From the NCBI GenBank assembly GCA_034440575.1, contig JAOTOL010001550.1, forward strand, positions 1,676,001-1,740,000: a stretch of 64,000 bases of DNA. Reading direction: 5' to 3'. This document shows positions 38,601 through 50,600 of the stretch, piece after piece (the first letter of the stretch is position 1; each line of letters opens with the position of its first letter). Position numbers and translations under genes: made by a program. Under the pieces are notes generated by a model. It worked only from the letters and a program-made list of their open reading frames with translations, was not told where the DNA came from and made no database searches. This DNA comes from Imbricaverruca yamaguchii. Taxonomy: Eukaryota > Arthropoda > Thecostraca > Neoverrucidae.

Positions 38601-41600
38601 CGATTTCTCCTCGATATATGTTTTACGGATTGCTAACGCTTTTCTTTTTCGTACTCGCAATATCCTGACATGCTGTTTCAGTTGCGTGCAGTGTATGTAA
38701 TAGGAACCTGTTTTTTTTCGTTTCTTGCAGGATTGCATCGGTGGGATCTTCCTTCTATCACGGAGAAGACTCGTTTTATTTTTTGTCGCAGTAGGTTTGT
38801 TCTTCCTTTTTATATTCGATTCAGTCCAGGATAAAAATTATAGGACACCATATATTGTGGCTCAGACATTGCAGACCTTGTAGACATGCACTTAGTGAAG
38901 GTGTCACGGTGAAAACAAACGGCTTACAAGTTTGTGGTAAAATGTAAGCTGGCCAGTTCTGGTCTGGATGGTCTGGAGCATACGATATTGGCAGCTTAGC
39001 TCGTCAGCCAACGATTCCCTGCGGGACTAGACCCGGTCCGACCGCCTCCTTACACGGGACACAGCCCACCATCGCCTCCTGATACCACGACTTTGTCACT
39101 GAATGCCACTGGGTTCAATGCGAGCTTACTTTTGTCCCCTTTATCGTGCATTGTTTCGACGTCATCGCGGGCTATGACGTCTTCGGCTGACCCCCTCCAC
39201 TCTACGCAAAATCCATTTCCGTGCACTGCTTGTCACTGATCCAGACCTGAACATTTTTTGGTCCGACTGCCTCTTGCATCGTGACACTTGGGGCCTGCGC
39301 CACCGTCTCCTGTCTTCGAACCCGGCCTCACTACGGCCCAAACACCACTGGACCGGGCCCCGCCGTCTCCTGTCTCCAGTCGCTTGTCCCGCAGTTGAAT
39401 CCGACCCGACCATCTCGTGCCTCGAAACCTGGCCTCAATGGCCTACGGTCCAAACGCCCGGTCTCCCGCCACTGGACGAGGTCATACGGTCTGCCGTCTG
39501 CCGTCAGCGGTCCCGGCCCTGCCGTCTCCCGTCTCCCGTCTCCCGTCTCCCGTCTCCTGTCTGCCGTCTCCCGTATCCCGTATACTGTATCTCGTCAGCA
39601 GTCCCGGACCCGGCCCTGCAGTCTGCCCTCTCCCGTCAGCACCCCCTACCGTCTGACGTCTGCCGACTGCCGTCTCCGTCTCCCGTCTCCGTCTCCCGTC
39701 TCCGTCTCCGTCTCCCGTCTCCGTCTCCCTTCTCCGTCTCCCGTCTCCGTCTCCCGTCTCCGTCTCCGTCTCCCGTCTGCCGTCTGCCGTCTCCGTCTGC
39801 CGTCTACCGACTGCCGTCTCCGTCCCCATATCCGTATCCCGTCTTCCGTCTGCTGTTTCCGCCTCCGTCTGCCGTCTCCCGTCTCCCGTCTCCCGTCTCC
39901 CGTCTCCCGTCTCCTGTCTGCCGTCTCCCGTATCCCGTATACTGTATCTCGTCAGCAGTCCCGGACCCGGCCCTGCAGTCTGCCCTCTCCCGTCAGCGCC
40001 CCCTACGTCTGATGTCTGCCGACTGCCGTCTCCGCCTCCGTCTCCGTCTCCGTCTCCGTCTCCGTCTCCGTCTCCGTCTCCGTCTCCGTCTCCGTCTCCG
40101 TCTCCCGTCTCCGTCTCCGTCTCCGTCTGCCGTCTCCGTCTGCCGTCTACCGACTGCCGTCTCCCGTCTCCCATATCCGTCTCCCGTCTTCCGTCTGCCG
40201 TTTCCCGCCTCCGTCTGCCGTCTCCCGTCTCCAGTCAGCAGCCCCGGCCCTGTCGTCTGCCGTCTGCCGTCTCCCGCCTCCGTCTCCCGCCTCCGTCTCC
40301 CGTCTCCGTCTCCCGTCTCCGTCTCCCGTCTCCGTCTCCCGTCTCCGTCTCCCGTCTCCGTCTCCCGTCTCCGTCTCCCGTCTCCCGTCTCCCGTCTCCG
40401 TCTCCCGTCTGCCGTCTGCCGTCTCCCGTCTCCCGTCTCCCGTCTGCCGTCTCCCGTCTCCCATCTCCGTCTCCCGTCTGCCATCTGCCGTCTGCCGTCT
40501 GCCGTTTCCCGCCTCCGTCTGCCGTCTGCCGTCTGCCGTCTGCCGTCTGCCGTCTCCCATCTCCCGTCAGCAGCCCCAGCCCCGGCCCTGCCGTCTCCCG
40601 TCTCCCGTCTCCCGTCAGCAGCCCCGGCCTGGCCCTGCCGTCTGCCGTCAGCCCCGGCCCGACAGTCACCGCGGCCGGGCCCGGCCCCACAGTCCGCTAT
40701 TGACCGGCCCGGCCCGGGCCGCGCCACTCCGGCACTCGAATATCGATCGGTTGCAAGCAAGCGAAACCCGCTCCCCCTGCAGCCTGCCGGGTGGCAGACG
40801 GCGGCCGCTGGGCGCCCTGTCGGGGAGCGCCCTGTCGGCCAGACAGCGATGGGGAGCCGTCCGATGCCAGGCAGCGATGGGGAGCCGTCTGGAGCCAGAC
40901 GGAGATAGGGTCTGACAGACGTGGAGAGGAAACGGTCTGACGACTGGACAGACAAGGATGGAGATTTGCTTGGCAGCCGGACAGAGATGGTAGGCTGTCG
41001 GTGTTTGGTTCATGAAGCCCACGCTGTGGCAGGTGGACCTCGTCGGTTCTCTTTATTATAGCTGCCAGAGCGTGGAGGTCGCCGTTGGAGTCCTCGCTTT
41101 GAACACTGGTACGATCGTTGTTCTATTGATCACGTCAGACCGACCACCTTCTAAAGCGCAGACCAGCAACAGCTCTTCGATATCTGTCTGGCCGTCCAAA
41201 TATATTTCTCAATCTGGCTCTCAGATATCTTCCATTGGCCGCTGTCTGGCCCTCAGACAGTCTGCTCCCAGCCCGCTGTCTGGTACTCAGACAATTCCCC
41301 GGGCTACCATCTGATCTTTAGCTAGCTCCCTAAACCACAATCTGATCATTAATTAGCTCCCCAGACCACCGGCTGACCATTAACCAGTTCCCCAGACCAC
41401 CTTCCGTCTTTTGCCTAGCTCCCCAGACCACCGTCTGACCTTTAGCTAGCTCCTCAGACCACCGTCTGATATTTAACTGGCTTCCCAGACCACTGCCTAC
41501 CCTTCAGACAGCTTCCAAGGCAGCTATCGAACACTAGACCCTCGTCTGGTTCAGGTGGGTGAAGGCAGTGGCAGGTCCCTGTATCGACTCTGTGCGCTCC

Positions 41601-44600
41601 GATCTCGTGCAATATGTCATAGCAAGCAACGGCAGTCAACAAAGTTATCCAAAGGACCAGTTGATAAAAAGGAAACGTCCACCAATTTGTCTGGGTCACC
41701 AAAGTGTTCACCAATTTATCTGGAAGGTCTGGCAGCATCAGTGTCCATCAATTTGTCTGGCAGCCACTCCATTTCAAGGGAAACTGACTGCGATTCTAAG
41801 GTCTGGTAGCACCAGTATGCATCTATTTTCTCTGCACTTGTCTCAGCCTCGAAGGTCTGGCGCACCAGTGTCCATCAATTCGTCTGGAAGCCAGCCCATG
41901 TCAACAGAGACTCACTGCGACTGGTCAAAGCCACACCTGCTGTTCTTTTAACCGTATACATATAAAATGCTAGCCACAGAAAATACCGGCAGGTAATAAA
42001 GCGCCATGAATTCAAACCGGTCGTAAACTTGGCTGTTTTTTCGCAAATGCAGACAGTAATTTTGGATGTGCTGCAGTTTGGTTGAGAAAAAAGGAAGCTT
42101 TCGAGCCATGTTGCCAGGCCTCATGGCAAGTCAATGCATGCAGGTATGTAGGTATGTAGCTGGGGATTAAACCAGCGCAAGCTAGCTTCACCAGTGTGTG
42201 CTTGAGCCAATGTCAAGATGAACTCCGGTCGATGTCATTTATTCGGCCGAGCCAGTGACGTTGCTTCGGCACCATGTCTGCATGGAGTGTCGCCACAGCT
42301 GCGCTGGTTGCCCGTATTGGTGTCTGCATGACAGCCTTTGCTCCAGTATGGCACTATCGGTACGACAGCACCCGCACAAAGCTGCGGTGATGACGAGAAC
42401 TGCATGGCCGAGCCGGCACGGTGTCGCCGGTGTGATTGCGGCAGCATGTGTGCCGATATGACAGCGTCGGCATGACAGCGTCTGTGTCAGTGCGGCACAT
42501 GTGTCCAGGCTCAGTTCGAGCTGTTCGAAAACAAAGAGACAAACAGATCCCCTCGCGAGGAAATTTAATTTGCCCTTCTTGATGGAGCGATGTTCTATGC
42601 AATTGATTGGGGAGGGGGTGTATGCACACATTGGCTACGATGCTCGCCAACGTTGAACAGGACACAGGACACCTCTACATGGTCCTATGCTATATCTAGA
42701 ATAGGATTGGGGATGGGGAGGAGAAGAGTGCAACATCAGTCATTAAATGCATAACATAATCCCTCAAAAGCACATAAAACGTCACCCTAGCGCCATTTTC
42801 AATACGGTTTTTATTTCTTCCATTCCCTCAGGAAAATTCCATTCCGTTCCTACTTTGGTAGCAGGTTTTGCGTTAATCCCAGAAGAAGCGGTGCCGCTTT
42901 AGCACTGCAAAAATACCACTATAACCAACCGTTCCTCTATGGCAGTATTACTATGCCAGTACAACTGTGATGGTATCACTACAAGAGTATATGATGCCAC
43001 TGTGACAGTGGTACTGTTACAGTGGTAACGGTTACAATACCACTATGCTGTGCTGTACAGTACTACGTCGACCCGTAGCACCATAACCGTGCTACTGTGC
43101 CGATACTACAGCGACAGTACCACTGTTGCAATACTACTGTGCCGATACCACTGCGACAGTGCTATTGTTGCAGTGGTCCTGTGTTTATGCCACTGTAACG
43201 GTACTACTGTGCCAATATCACTGTAGGGGCACTACTGTGGCGATACCACTGCGACAGCAGCACTGCAACGGTACTACTCTGTCAATACAACTGCGACAGT
43301 GCTACTGTTACAGTGGCAATAATACCACTGCACTGTGGTAATGGTGCCACAACACTACGTCGACACAGTAGCGCTGCAACGGTTCTACTGTATCGATCCC
43401 ACTGCGACAGCACCACTGTAGCGATACAACGGTGTCGATACCACTGCAGCCGCACTATTGTGTCGATACCACTGCGACAGTAGCGCTGTAACGGTACTGC
43501 AGTTTCGACACCACTGTGGCGGTGTCGGCGCGCAGCCCGCTGCACCTGCGGCCGCCAGCCTTCGCCTGCCGGCCGCCTGTTTTTACCTGCGGCCAGTTTT
43601 TGCGTCAGCCGCCTGAACACGCCCTGCATGAAAAACAAACAAAAACCAGCGGCCGATGCAGGTCCGTTCAAACTGATCCCGACCACTGGCCAGTGTTGCT
43701 CAAACTGACCCGAGCCGGTGGCCGGTGATGTTCAAACCAAGATGAACCATTGGCCAGTGTCGCTCAAATTGACCATAACCAGCGGCCAGGGCGTCATAGA
43801 TCGGTCTGACCCAGCGGGCGGTGCCGGACTAAACCGATCTGAACTACCGCCTGGGGCGCCACACACCGGCTTGAACCAGCGCCCGGGGTCCTCCACACCG
43901 GTGTGGACAAGCGCCCAGGGCGCCCCACATCGGTCTGAACCAAAGCCCCGGGCGCGCCACACCGGCCTAAGCCATCGCGAGGGGCGCCCCACACCGGCCT
44001 GAATCAATGCCCCGGGCGCCCGTACTGCACCGGTCTGAACCAGTGCAGTGGCTGAAGTAGCTTCAACTGCTTAACGGCTGAGGCCTTGACACCGTAGGTG
44101 TTGAAGGCGCCAACGCCGTATCTATAATTTACATGCCTTTGTGTATGCTGGCAGACCGGTGTTGCGATCTTGCTGGCATCTACTCTGCTCCTGGTAGGTC
44201 TGGGAATGCCCCTATGGCTCAGGTCATGACCTCAAATAAAAGATTAAGTGGATCCCAATGTCTGCCCCAGAGTTCACCATAGAGCATAGGCCACACCTGA
44301 CATGCTGCTACCTCTCCTTCATCCTAGGTGTTACTGTTGGATGATGGCATGACTAACATTCATCGGCATTTAAGTGGGGCTCGTCGTGACTTGGTGACAA
44401 CACAAAGATTATATTTTTAGGGTGTGATTATTTGGAGAACCGAAACTCCGAAAAGGGTCTGTTTTTTCCAACTTTTCCCCCGAGCCCGCACAGTTTCTAC
44501 ATCTATGTACCGCGAAACAACGATTAAAGAAGATGTTTCCATAACGTATGTGCTCCTAATGAACGCAGACATGCAATTTCCCGGGAACTGACGTCTCATT

Positions 44601-47600
44601 CAGTGTCTGTGCGTTGTGTTCCAGGTCGTACAAATCGTGTCTGGAGTTCTATGACGAGGACTCCCAATACTCGCTGAGCAGCGCTGCTTCACCACCGGTA
44701 GGTCCTCAGCACTGCAGCGGCCCCGCCGGGTAATGTATCAGCACTGCAGCATCCCTGTCGGGTAATGCATCAACACTGCAGCGGCGTCGCCGGGTTATGT
44801 ATCAGCACTGCAGCGTCCCCACCGGGTAATGTATCAGCACTGCAGCATCCCGTCGGGTAATGCACTAGTACTGCAGCGTCCCCGTCGGGTAATGTATCAG
44901 CACTGCAACGTCCCCGCCGGGTAATATATCAGCACTGCAGCATCCCATCGGGTAATGTATCAGCACTGCAACGTCCCCGCCGGGTAATATATCAGCACTA
45001 CAGCATCCCGTCGGGTAATGCACCAGTACTGCAGCCTTCCCACGGTGTACAGTTTCAACATCGCAGTCTTCCCGCTAGATAATATGTCAACACCGCAGCC
45101 CACCCGCCGGGTAATGTGCCACCACCACAGCTCTCCCGCTGGGTAATGTGCCAACACCGCAGCCCACCCGCTGGGTAATGTGCCAACACCGCAGCCCACC
45201 CGCTCGGTAATGTGCCAACACCGCAGCCCACCCGCTGGGTAATGTGTCGCCACCGCAGCCAACCCGCTGGGTAATGTGCCAACACCACAGCTCTCCCGCT
45301 GGGTAATGTGCCAACACCGGAGCATTCACGCCGGGTAATGTATCAGCATTGCAGCCTTCACGCTCAGTAATGTATCAGTATTGCAGCCTTCTCGCTGGAT
45401 AATATATCAGTACTGCAGCCTTCCCGTTGGGTAATATATCAGCACTGCAGCCTTCCATCCGGGTAACGTTTCGATATCGCAGTCTTCCCGCTGGATAATG
45501 TGCCAGCACCTCAGTTTTCCCGCCCTCGGTAATATGTCCGCACTGCATACATCCCGCACGATAATATTCCAGGACCACACTCTTCTCACTGGGCAATCCG
45601 TCAACAATGTACCCTTCTCACCGGTTAATGTGTCGAGAAGGTAGTCTTACCGCTGGGTAATGTGCCAATACTGGAGCCATCCCGCCGGGTAAGTGCGAAA
45701 GCTTTCCCGCAGGTCAATTAGCCAGTACTGCAAAATATCCATTAGATTACAAAAAGTCACTATTCAGGTCATCTTTGGACAAAGAAGTCTACTATGTCAA
45801 CTTATCCTCAATTCAGACAGTAGCATACAGACAAAGGAGGAGCATAGAGTAATGACCAGTTGGTCAAGGATATTTTCTATTCCCAAATGGCAGTTTTTGG
45901 ACATGAAATTTTGCTACACGCTTCTCACTAATTGGTTCTTTCAAAACCTCTAGTAAGTTTCACAACCACCCGATTTCAATAACGTGACTTATCTTATCTG
46001 GGTGCTCAACCCAGCCCTACCCGACAATACTGCTTTTTCTTACAGGAAACTTCTTTCACAGTCACCCTCGCCAGTCATACGTTTTTAGTAGCGAATATCC
46101 CCATGAATTTTGTGTTGTGATTGTTCCAGGATTAAATAGTTTTCCTCAGCTCGAGTTCCCTGCAGCGATGTGATGTTCAGCTATATCCTTTAATCAGATG
46201 AGGGAGCACCTTGGTGTGAATGTGATCTAGATCGACGTTCACACTTCCTCTTTCAATGAGTCACATTTGTTTACCATAGCTCAACTCTCCTGAGTTGTGC
46301 TATGTCCCATGTCCTGCTGCATGGAGTTCGGTCTCTATACCACTGACCCATGTTATACCACTGGCCCATGTAGCGTCTATCCTTCATCGCACCGCATCAT
46401 GCAACGAGAGCAAAGGGAGTCATACCGATCAGCACACTCATTGTCTGCCTATTAGCAGCAAACCAACAGCTGATGAAAACGAAATGAACCAAACTGTTCC
46501 TGCCGTGTGACTGCATGAAGCGATCCACTCTCTGAGCAACTCTTCACAGCAAAGCGCAAGCCTGTTACGCAAGCCTTTCATACGGTGAACCTGCTCACTG
46601 CAGGCTCACCGTATGAAAGCACTGTGTTTGACCGCCGTTCCCCTGCCGACATTATGCGGCATGGTTGGCCGAGAGCGCTCTGCAAAAGCACCTACCCACC
46701 CTGGCTGTTGTCGAGTTGGTGGCGTTCGCTGGCGACGGCCGCCGCCGAGTGTGTGGTGCCGACTCTGCGTGTGTGCGTGTGTGCGGGTGGGTGTGCGTGT
46801 GAGCGGGAGCTGACAACCGACGATGTGGTGCAGGGCCAGGGCGGCGACAGCTCCAGGGACGGGGACGTGGCACGCGAGTACCCCGACAAGTCGGCTGGCA
46901 AGCTCGTCAAAAAGGTACGTCGCGCGCCGGCCGCCTCGTGACATTTTTATCGGCTTGTGTGACGCCTGATCGCTGCTGATTTTCTACGGCGGCAGACACT
47001 GCTGCATGGAAGATGAGTGGCACATGGCGATTCCGTGGAGCGGATTGCGTCGTCGATTTGTAAACAAATAGTTTTATTGATAATGCTCCATCCCATTGAT
47101 AGTCGTCACTGGCCTTGATTGACATTAGCACTGCGGTCGGGAGCGCAGCCAGAATTTTCTTAGCGGGAGCCTGACTAAAAAGTTCATCAAACAGAGATCG
47201 CTTTTGGCGAGCTTCAGAGCGCGCGGAAAGTTTATGATTTTGCGTGGTGAAAATCTCAGTGTCTTCCTTGATTGATGATGATCTTTGGGTTACTATGGAA
47301 AGGAGCATCGGCTGCGCCTTTGACTAATAGCTTCCATATTACGGACATACGACCTTGTGAGCGTTGGTTGTGTGATTTTTTGGCGTCACGTGTGGCCACG
47401 AACAAGACTAAGACGAAACACGTTTTTACGGTTCCTACGTAGCGTATGACCCCATTGTGCACATGCCCCACGTTGGTACATGCTTAGGTTGTCAATGTGG
47501 GATGCAAAGAACGGAATAATTAGTGCAAAGTAATGTAATTGAAAGTATTATCGATGATCTTGCCCCAGTGACCATGTGACAATTACGAGGGCATATTCAA

Positions 47601-50600
47601 AATGATGCTACTCGCACAAAGTTTTAAACCTAAGCTTACATCAGAAAGCACATAAACGCTAAAAGCAGAATTATCAGCTAGTCTGCCAATAATCTGCTTG
47701 GCTCCTCCAGCAGATTCCATTTCTCTAATTTGAAACTGTTCGTGCTGCTCCTTGCATCATCCAGTGCAGTGTCCTCGTGTCGTGTTGTGTATCCTGCCAG
47801 TGACACCCTCCATTAAAGGCTGTTGGAAATTGTTCTCTCCGTCGACGCCGGGTGGTTGCATCGAGTTCAAATTATTCCAGTCAAACGGTGACTAGCGTCA
47901 CGGTCGTAAGGAGATCTGACCAGCTACTTGAGGGAAACTTGAGCTCCCGAGAGTAAAAAGCTGCCGTGGTCGTTGCTTCGAATCTGCCATCTAACAAGTT
48001 GCCAATTTTCCTGGTTCTTTGCCCGCACCCTACTAGTACTGTTTTTGATACTTCATTTATATTATTGCGCTTGCATAGCACTGTGGACTTTTATCAGTCC
48101 TACGTTTATCCTGCGAAGTAATTTGTCTGCTTTGTAAGCAACAGCTTAAGGGCTTTATCACTTAAATAGTACCATGACACTGGAATGAGACGTAAAAAAG
48201 CCAACGTTTTGATCGAAGCGCCTTGTCGATTTCATACTCACGGCGCACCACAAACAGTGATCAAGCGGAAGCAGCAGCACAGGCGGTCTCCTTATTCTGC
48301 ATGTTCTTCGCTCGAGGCTTAATTTCCGATGGTATAATACGTCTAACCTAGCGAGAATGCCGGCCAGATAATTCATTTTGATTGCTTTGTTGTCTCACGC
48401 CCGGAGACAAATCGCATGTGAGAGGGAGGTAAGGTGCAAAATCTAAACACAAATATAAGAGAAAGGCGCCCCTCGGGAAAGCTCGAGAGCATTCGTCGAA
48501 TTTTTCAACCAGAGGCAAAATTATCTTTGAGGAAAAGGCACACCTCCGAGCTACCTTCGCAGTGGTGCCCCTCCTTAATGTGCCCCCATGACAATTTCTG
48601 GATCCGCCCCTGAGTTGTATCGAGTGAAGCAATTTTACATACAGTCGTTGTCGCTTGTATATATGTCCATTGGTACAAAATGTGTGGGATTGCCTTTGCT
48701 TTTCACACACTGTGATCAAGGAAGTTTTGTCCCTGGGCATCCAATAAGCGTCCAGTCAAGTGTGTCGTGCAGTGGCAATGATTCACTACTCAAGCTGATT
48801 GATCAAACTCAAGTTGGTAATGATCAAATACTTACCGTGAAAAGTATGAACACAACACGATACCCATTGCGTACTACATACGAAGTACAACTCACGATAC
48901 GTGGAGAACATCAACACCCGAGCCACATGCTGCTAGTCCGCCAGCGTCAACCTGTTCGTTAGCAGCTGTTTCGTCCGATCAACTTCCTACTTATTGCCCA
49001 CTGGTTTCACGTTGTCGGTTCAACCTTACGCACGCGTAGTTTTGGTGAGCGATGTGTGCGTGTGTCACGAGAGGCACATCGCGCTGTGCACAGCAGTGCG
49101 TCGTCGCAGCGGCCTATCGTGCTGTGCACCACGGTGCGTCGTGGCAGCGGCCCATCGTGCTATGCACCACGGTGCGTCGTGGCAGCGGTCCATCATGCTG
49201 TGCACCACGGTGCGTCGTGGCAGCGGTCCATCGTGCTATGCACCACGGTGTGTCGTGGCAGCGGTCCATCGTGCTGTGCACCGCGGTGTGTCGTGGCAGC
49301 GGTCCATCGTGCTGTGCACCGCGGTGCGTCGTGGCAGCGGTCCATCGTACTGTGCACCGCGGTGCGTCGTGGCAGCGGTCCATCGTGCTGTGCACCGCGG
49401 TGCGTCGTGGCAGCGGTCCATCGTGCTGTGCACCGCGGTACGTCGTGGCAGCGGTCCATCGTGCTGTGCACCGCGGTGCGTCGTGGCAGCGGTCCATCGT
49501 GCTCTGCACCGCGGTGCGTCGTCGCAGCGACCAGTGCCCTCCACTGATCTTCCCTCCGCCACTCTGTCTCACTATCTCACTCTCCATAGCTCGCTCAGGA
49601 GCCACTGTTGGACGAGAGCTTGCGGGTAGCAAGGACACTGGCGGCGCGCTGCGAAGTTACGAGCCGACCCAGCCCCTCGGTGACGACCACCACTCCTGGC
49701 AGAGACGTCTTCTATCCGGAGCATAAGGTACGTCTGCCACGCCGACCCGCCAGCACAAGTTGTCCGGCGCCTGTTCTCCACTCAACTCCTGCTACCTGGC
49801 GCCATATGTAGATGGCATTTGTGATGGCTCACACGGCTTTCAGTTGTACTTTCGTGGTATATGGTGATGTTCACGCTTGCGGGTGACGCTTGTGCTATAT
49901 GTGTAACCGAATCGAATTAAACAAGAATATTACCTGCCAGTCAGTACCTACAACTGTTAGCATTCAAAGTGAGTAAAAGATGTGTTGATATTGATAGCAT
50001 ATTTGTATCTGACATTTGCATTATTATATTTATATATTACGTTTATATATGTAGTGGGCCAGTGGGATTTTGATACGACTTGGCACCGGCGCATCGTTTG
50101 GTTTTCCGGCCATGGACACTATAGTAGCCCAAGTAGTTTGTATATGCGACGTGATGCAATGTGACATAATCATCACATTACCGGGACAACTCACTAGTTG
50201 TAGGACGCGCCGGAGCCATAAAATCGAGAGTTTAATTATCCATTGTTGTTCCCATGATTCAATGATGCATCCAATACATTTCACCACTTATTTAACGTGG
50301 TGAAAATACGACTTCTAATAAATGCAAGTATTACCATTAGACATGGCTACAGAAGGAATGCCAGGGATAGATCTGTTCTAGCTTTAGGAAGATTAGCGTA
50401 ATTTCTACGGGCACTGAATGTTTTGAGTATGTGAGCCAGCAGCGCGTTATCTTGTGCTGAAGGCGATATCCTCGGAAGAAAAAACTAAAATAGACTCCCG
50501 AAACCGCCTCATAGGGAACTCGCCTTACCCCTTTACTTCAAGCCCGGGAGAGGTCCTGAAACACCAAGGCTTGTTCCAAGATGATAACGGCCAAGCGAGG

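Larger units (their letters stand above)
32125..44624 (+). other. nab: nab intron g/h (12.5 kb), largely tandem repeats
   Basis: Successive arrays: 53 bp, 21 bp, 48 bp, CT-rich, 35 bp, CGTCTC-type, 31 bp, ~30-36 bp and 32 bp, listed separately. 34.45-35.16 kb has degenerate 'gatcgctggtgg' motifs; 37.2-39.0 kb and 41.95-42.9 kb are ordinary sequence. No exon, RNA gene or element ORF recognised. Confidence 0.8.
44698..46833 (+). other. nab: nab intron h/i
   Basis: The first kilobase is the 32-bp array. The rest is ordinary intron with two hairpins (46275-46304, 46575-46619), then GT-rich sequence before the weak exon i acceptor. Confidence 0.8.
46915..49598 (+). other. nab: nab intron i/j
   Basis: Contains two dispersed-repeat candidates (about 47130-47320 and 48460-48615) and the 38-bp array (49085-49532). 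The remainder shows nothing recognisable. Confidence 0.75.

Noticed and set aside
39274..40955. 544-codon plus frame and 320-codon minus frame, Pro/Ser/Arg or Asp/Gly/Arg-rich
   Set aside because: By-product of CGTCTC/CGTCTG repeats, open on both strands simultaneously.
48994..49726. Overlapping plus frames of 163-224 codons and minus frames to 174
   Set aside because: The 38-bp unit rotates through all frames; only 49599-49727 has splice and phase support, as nab exon j.
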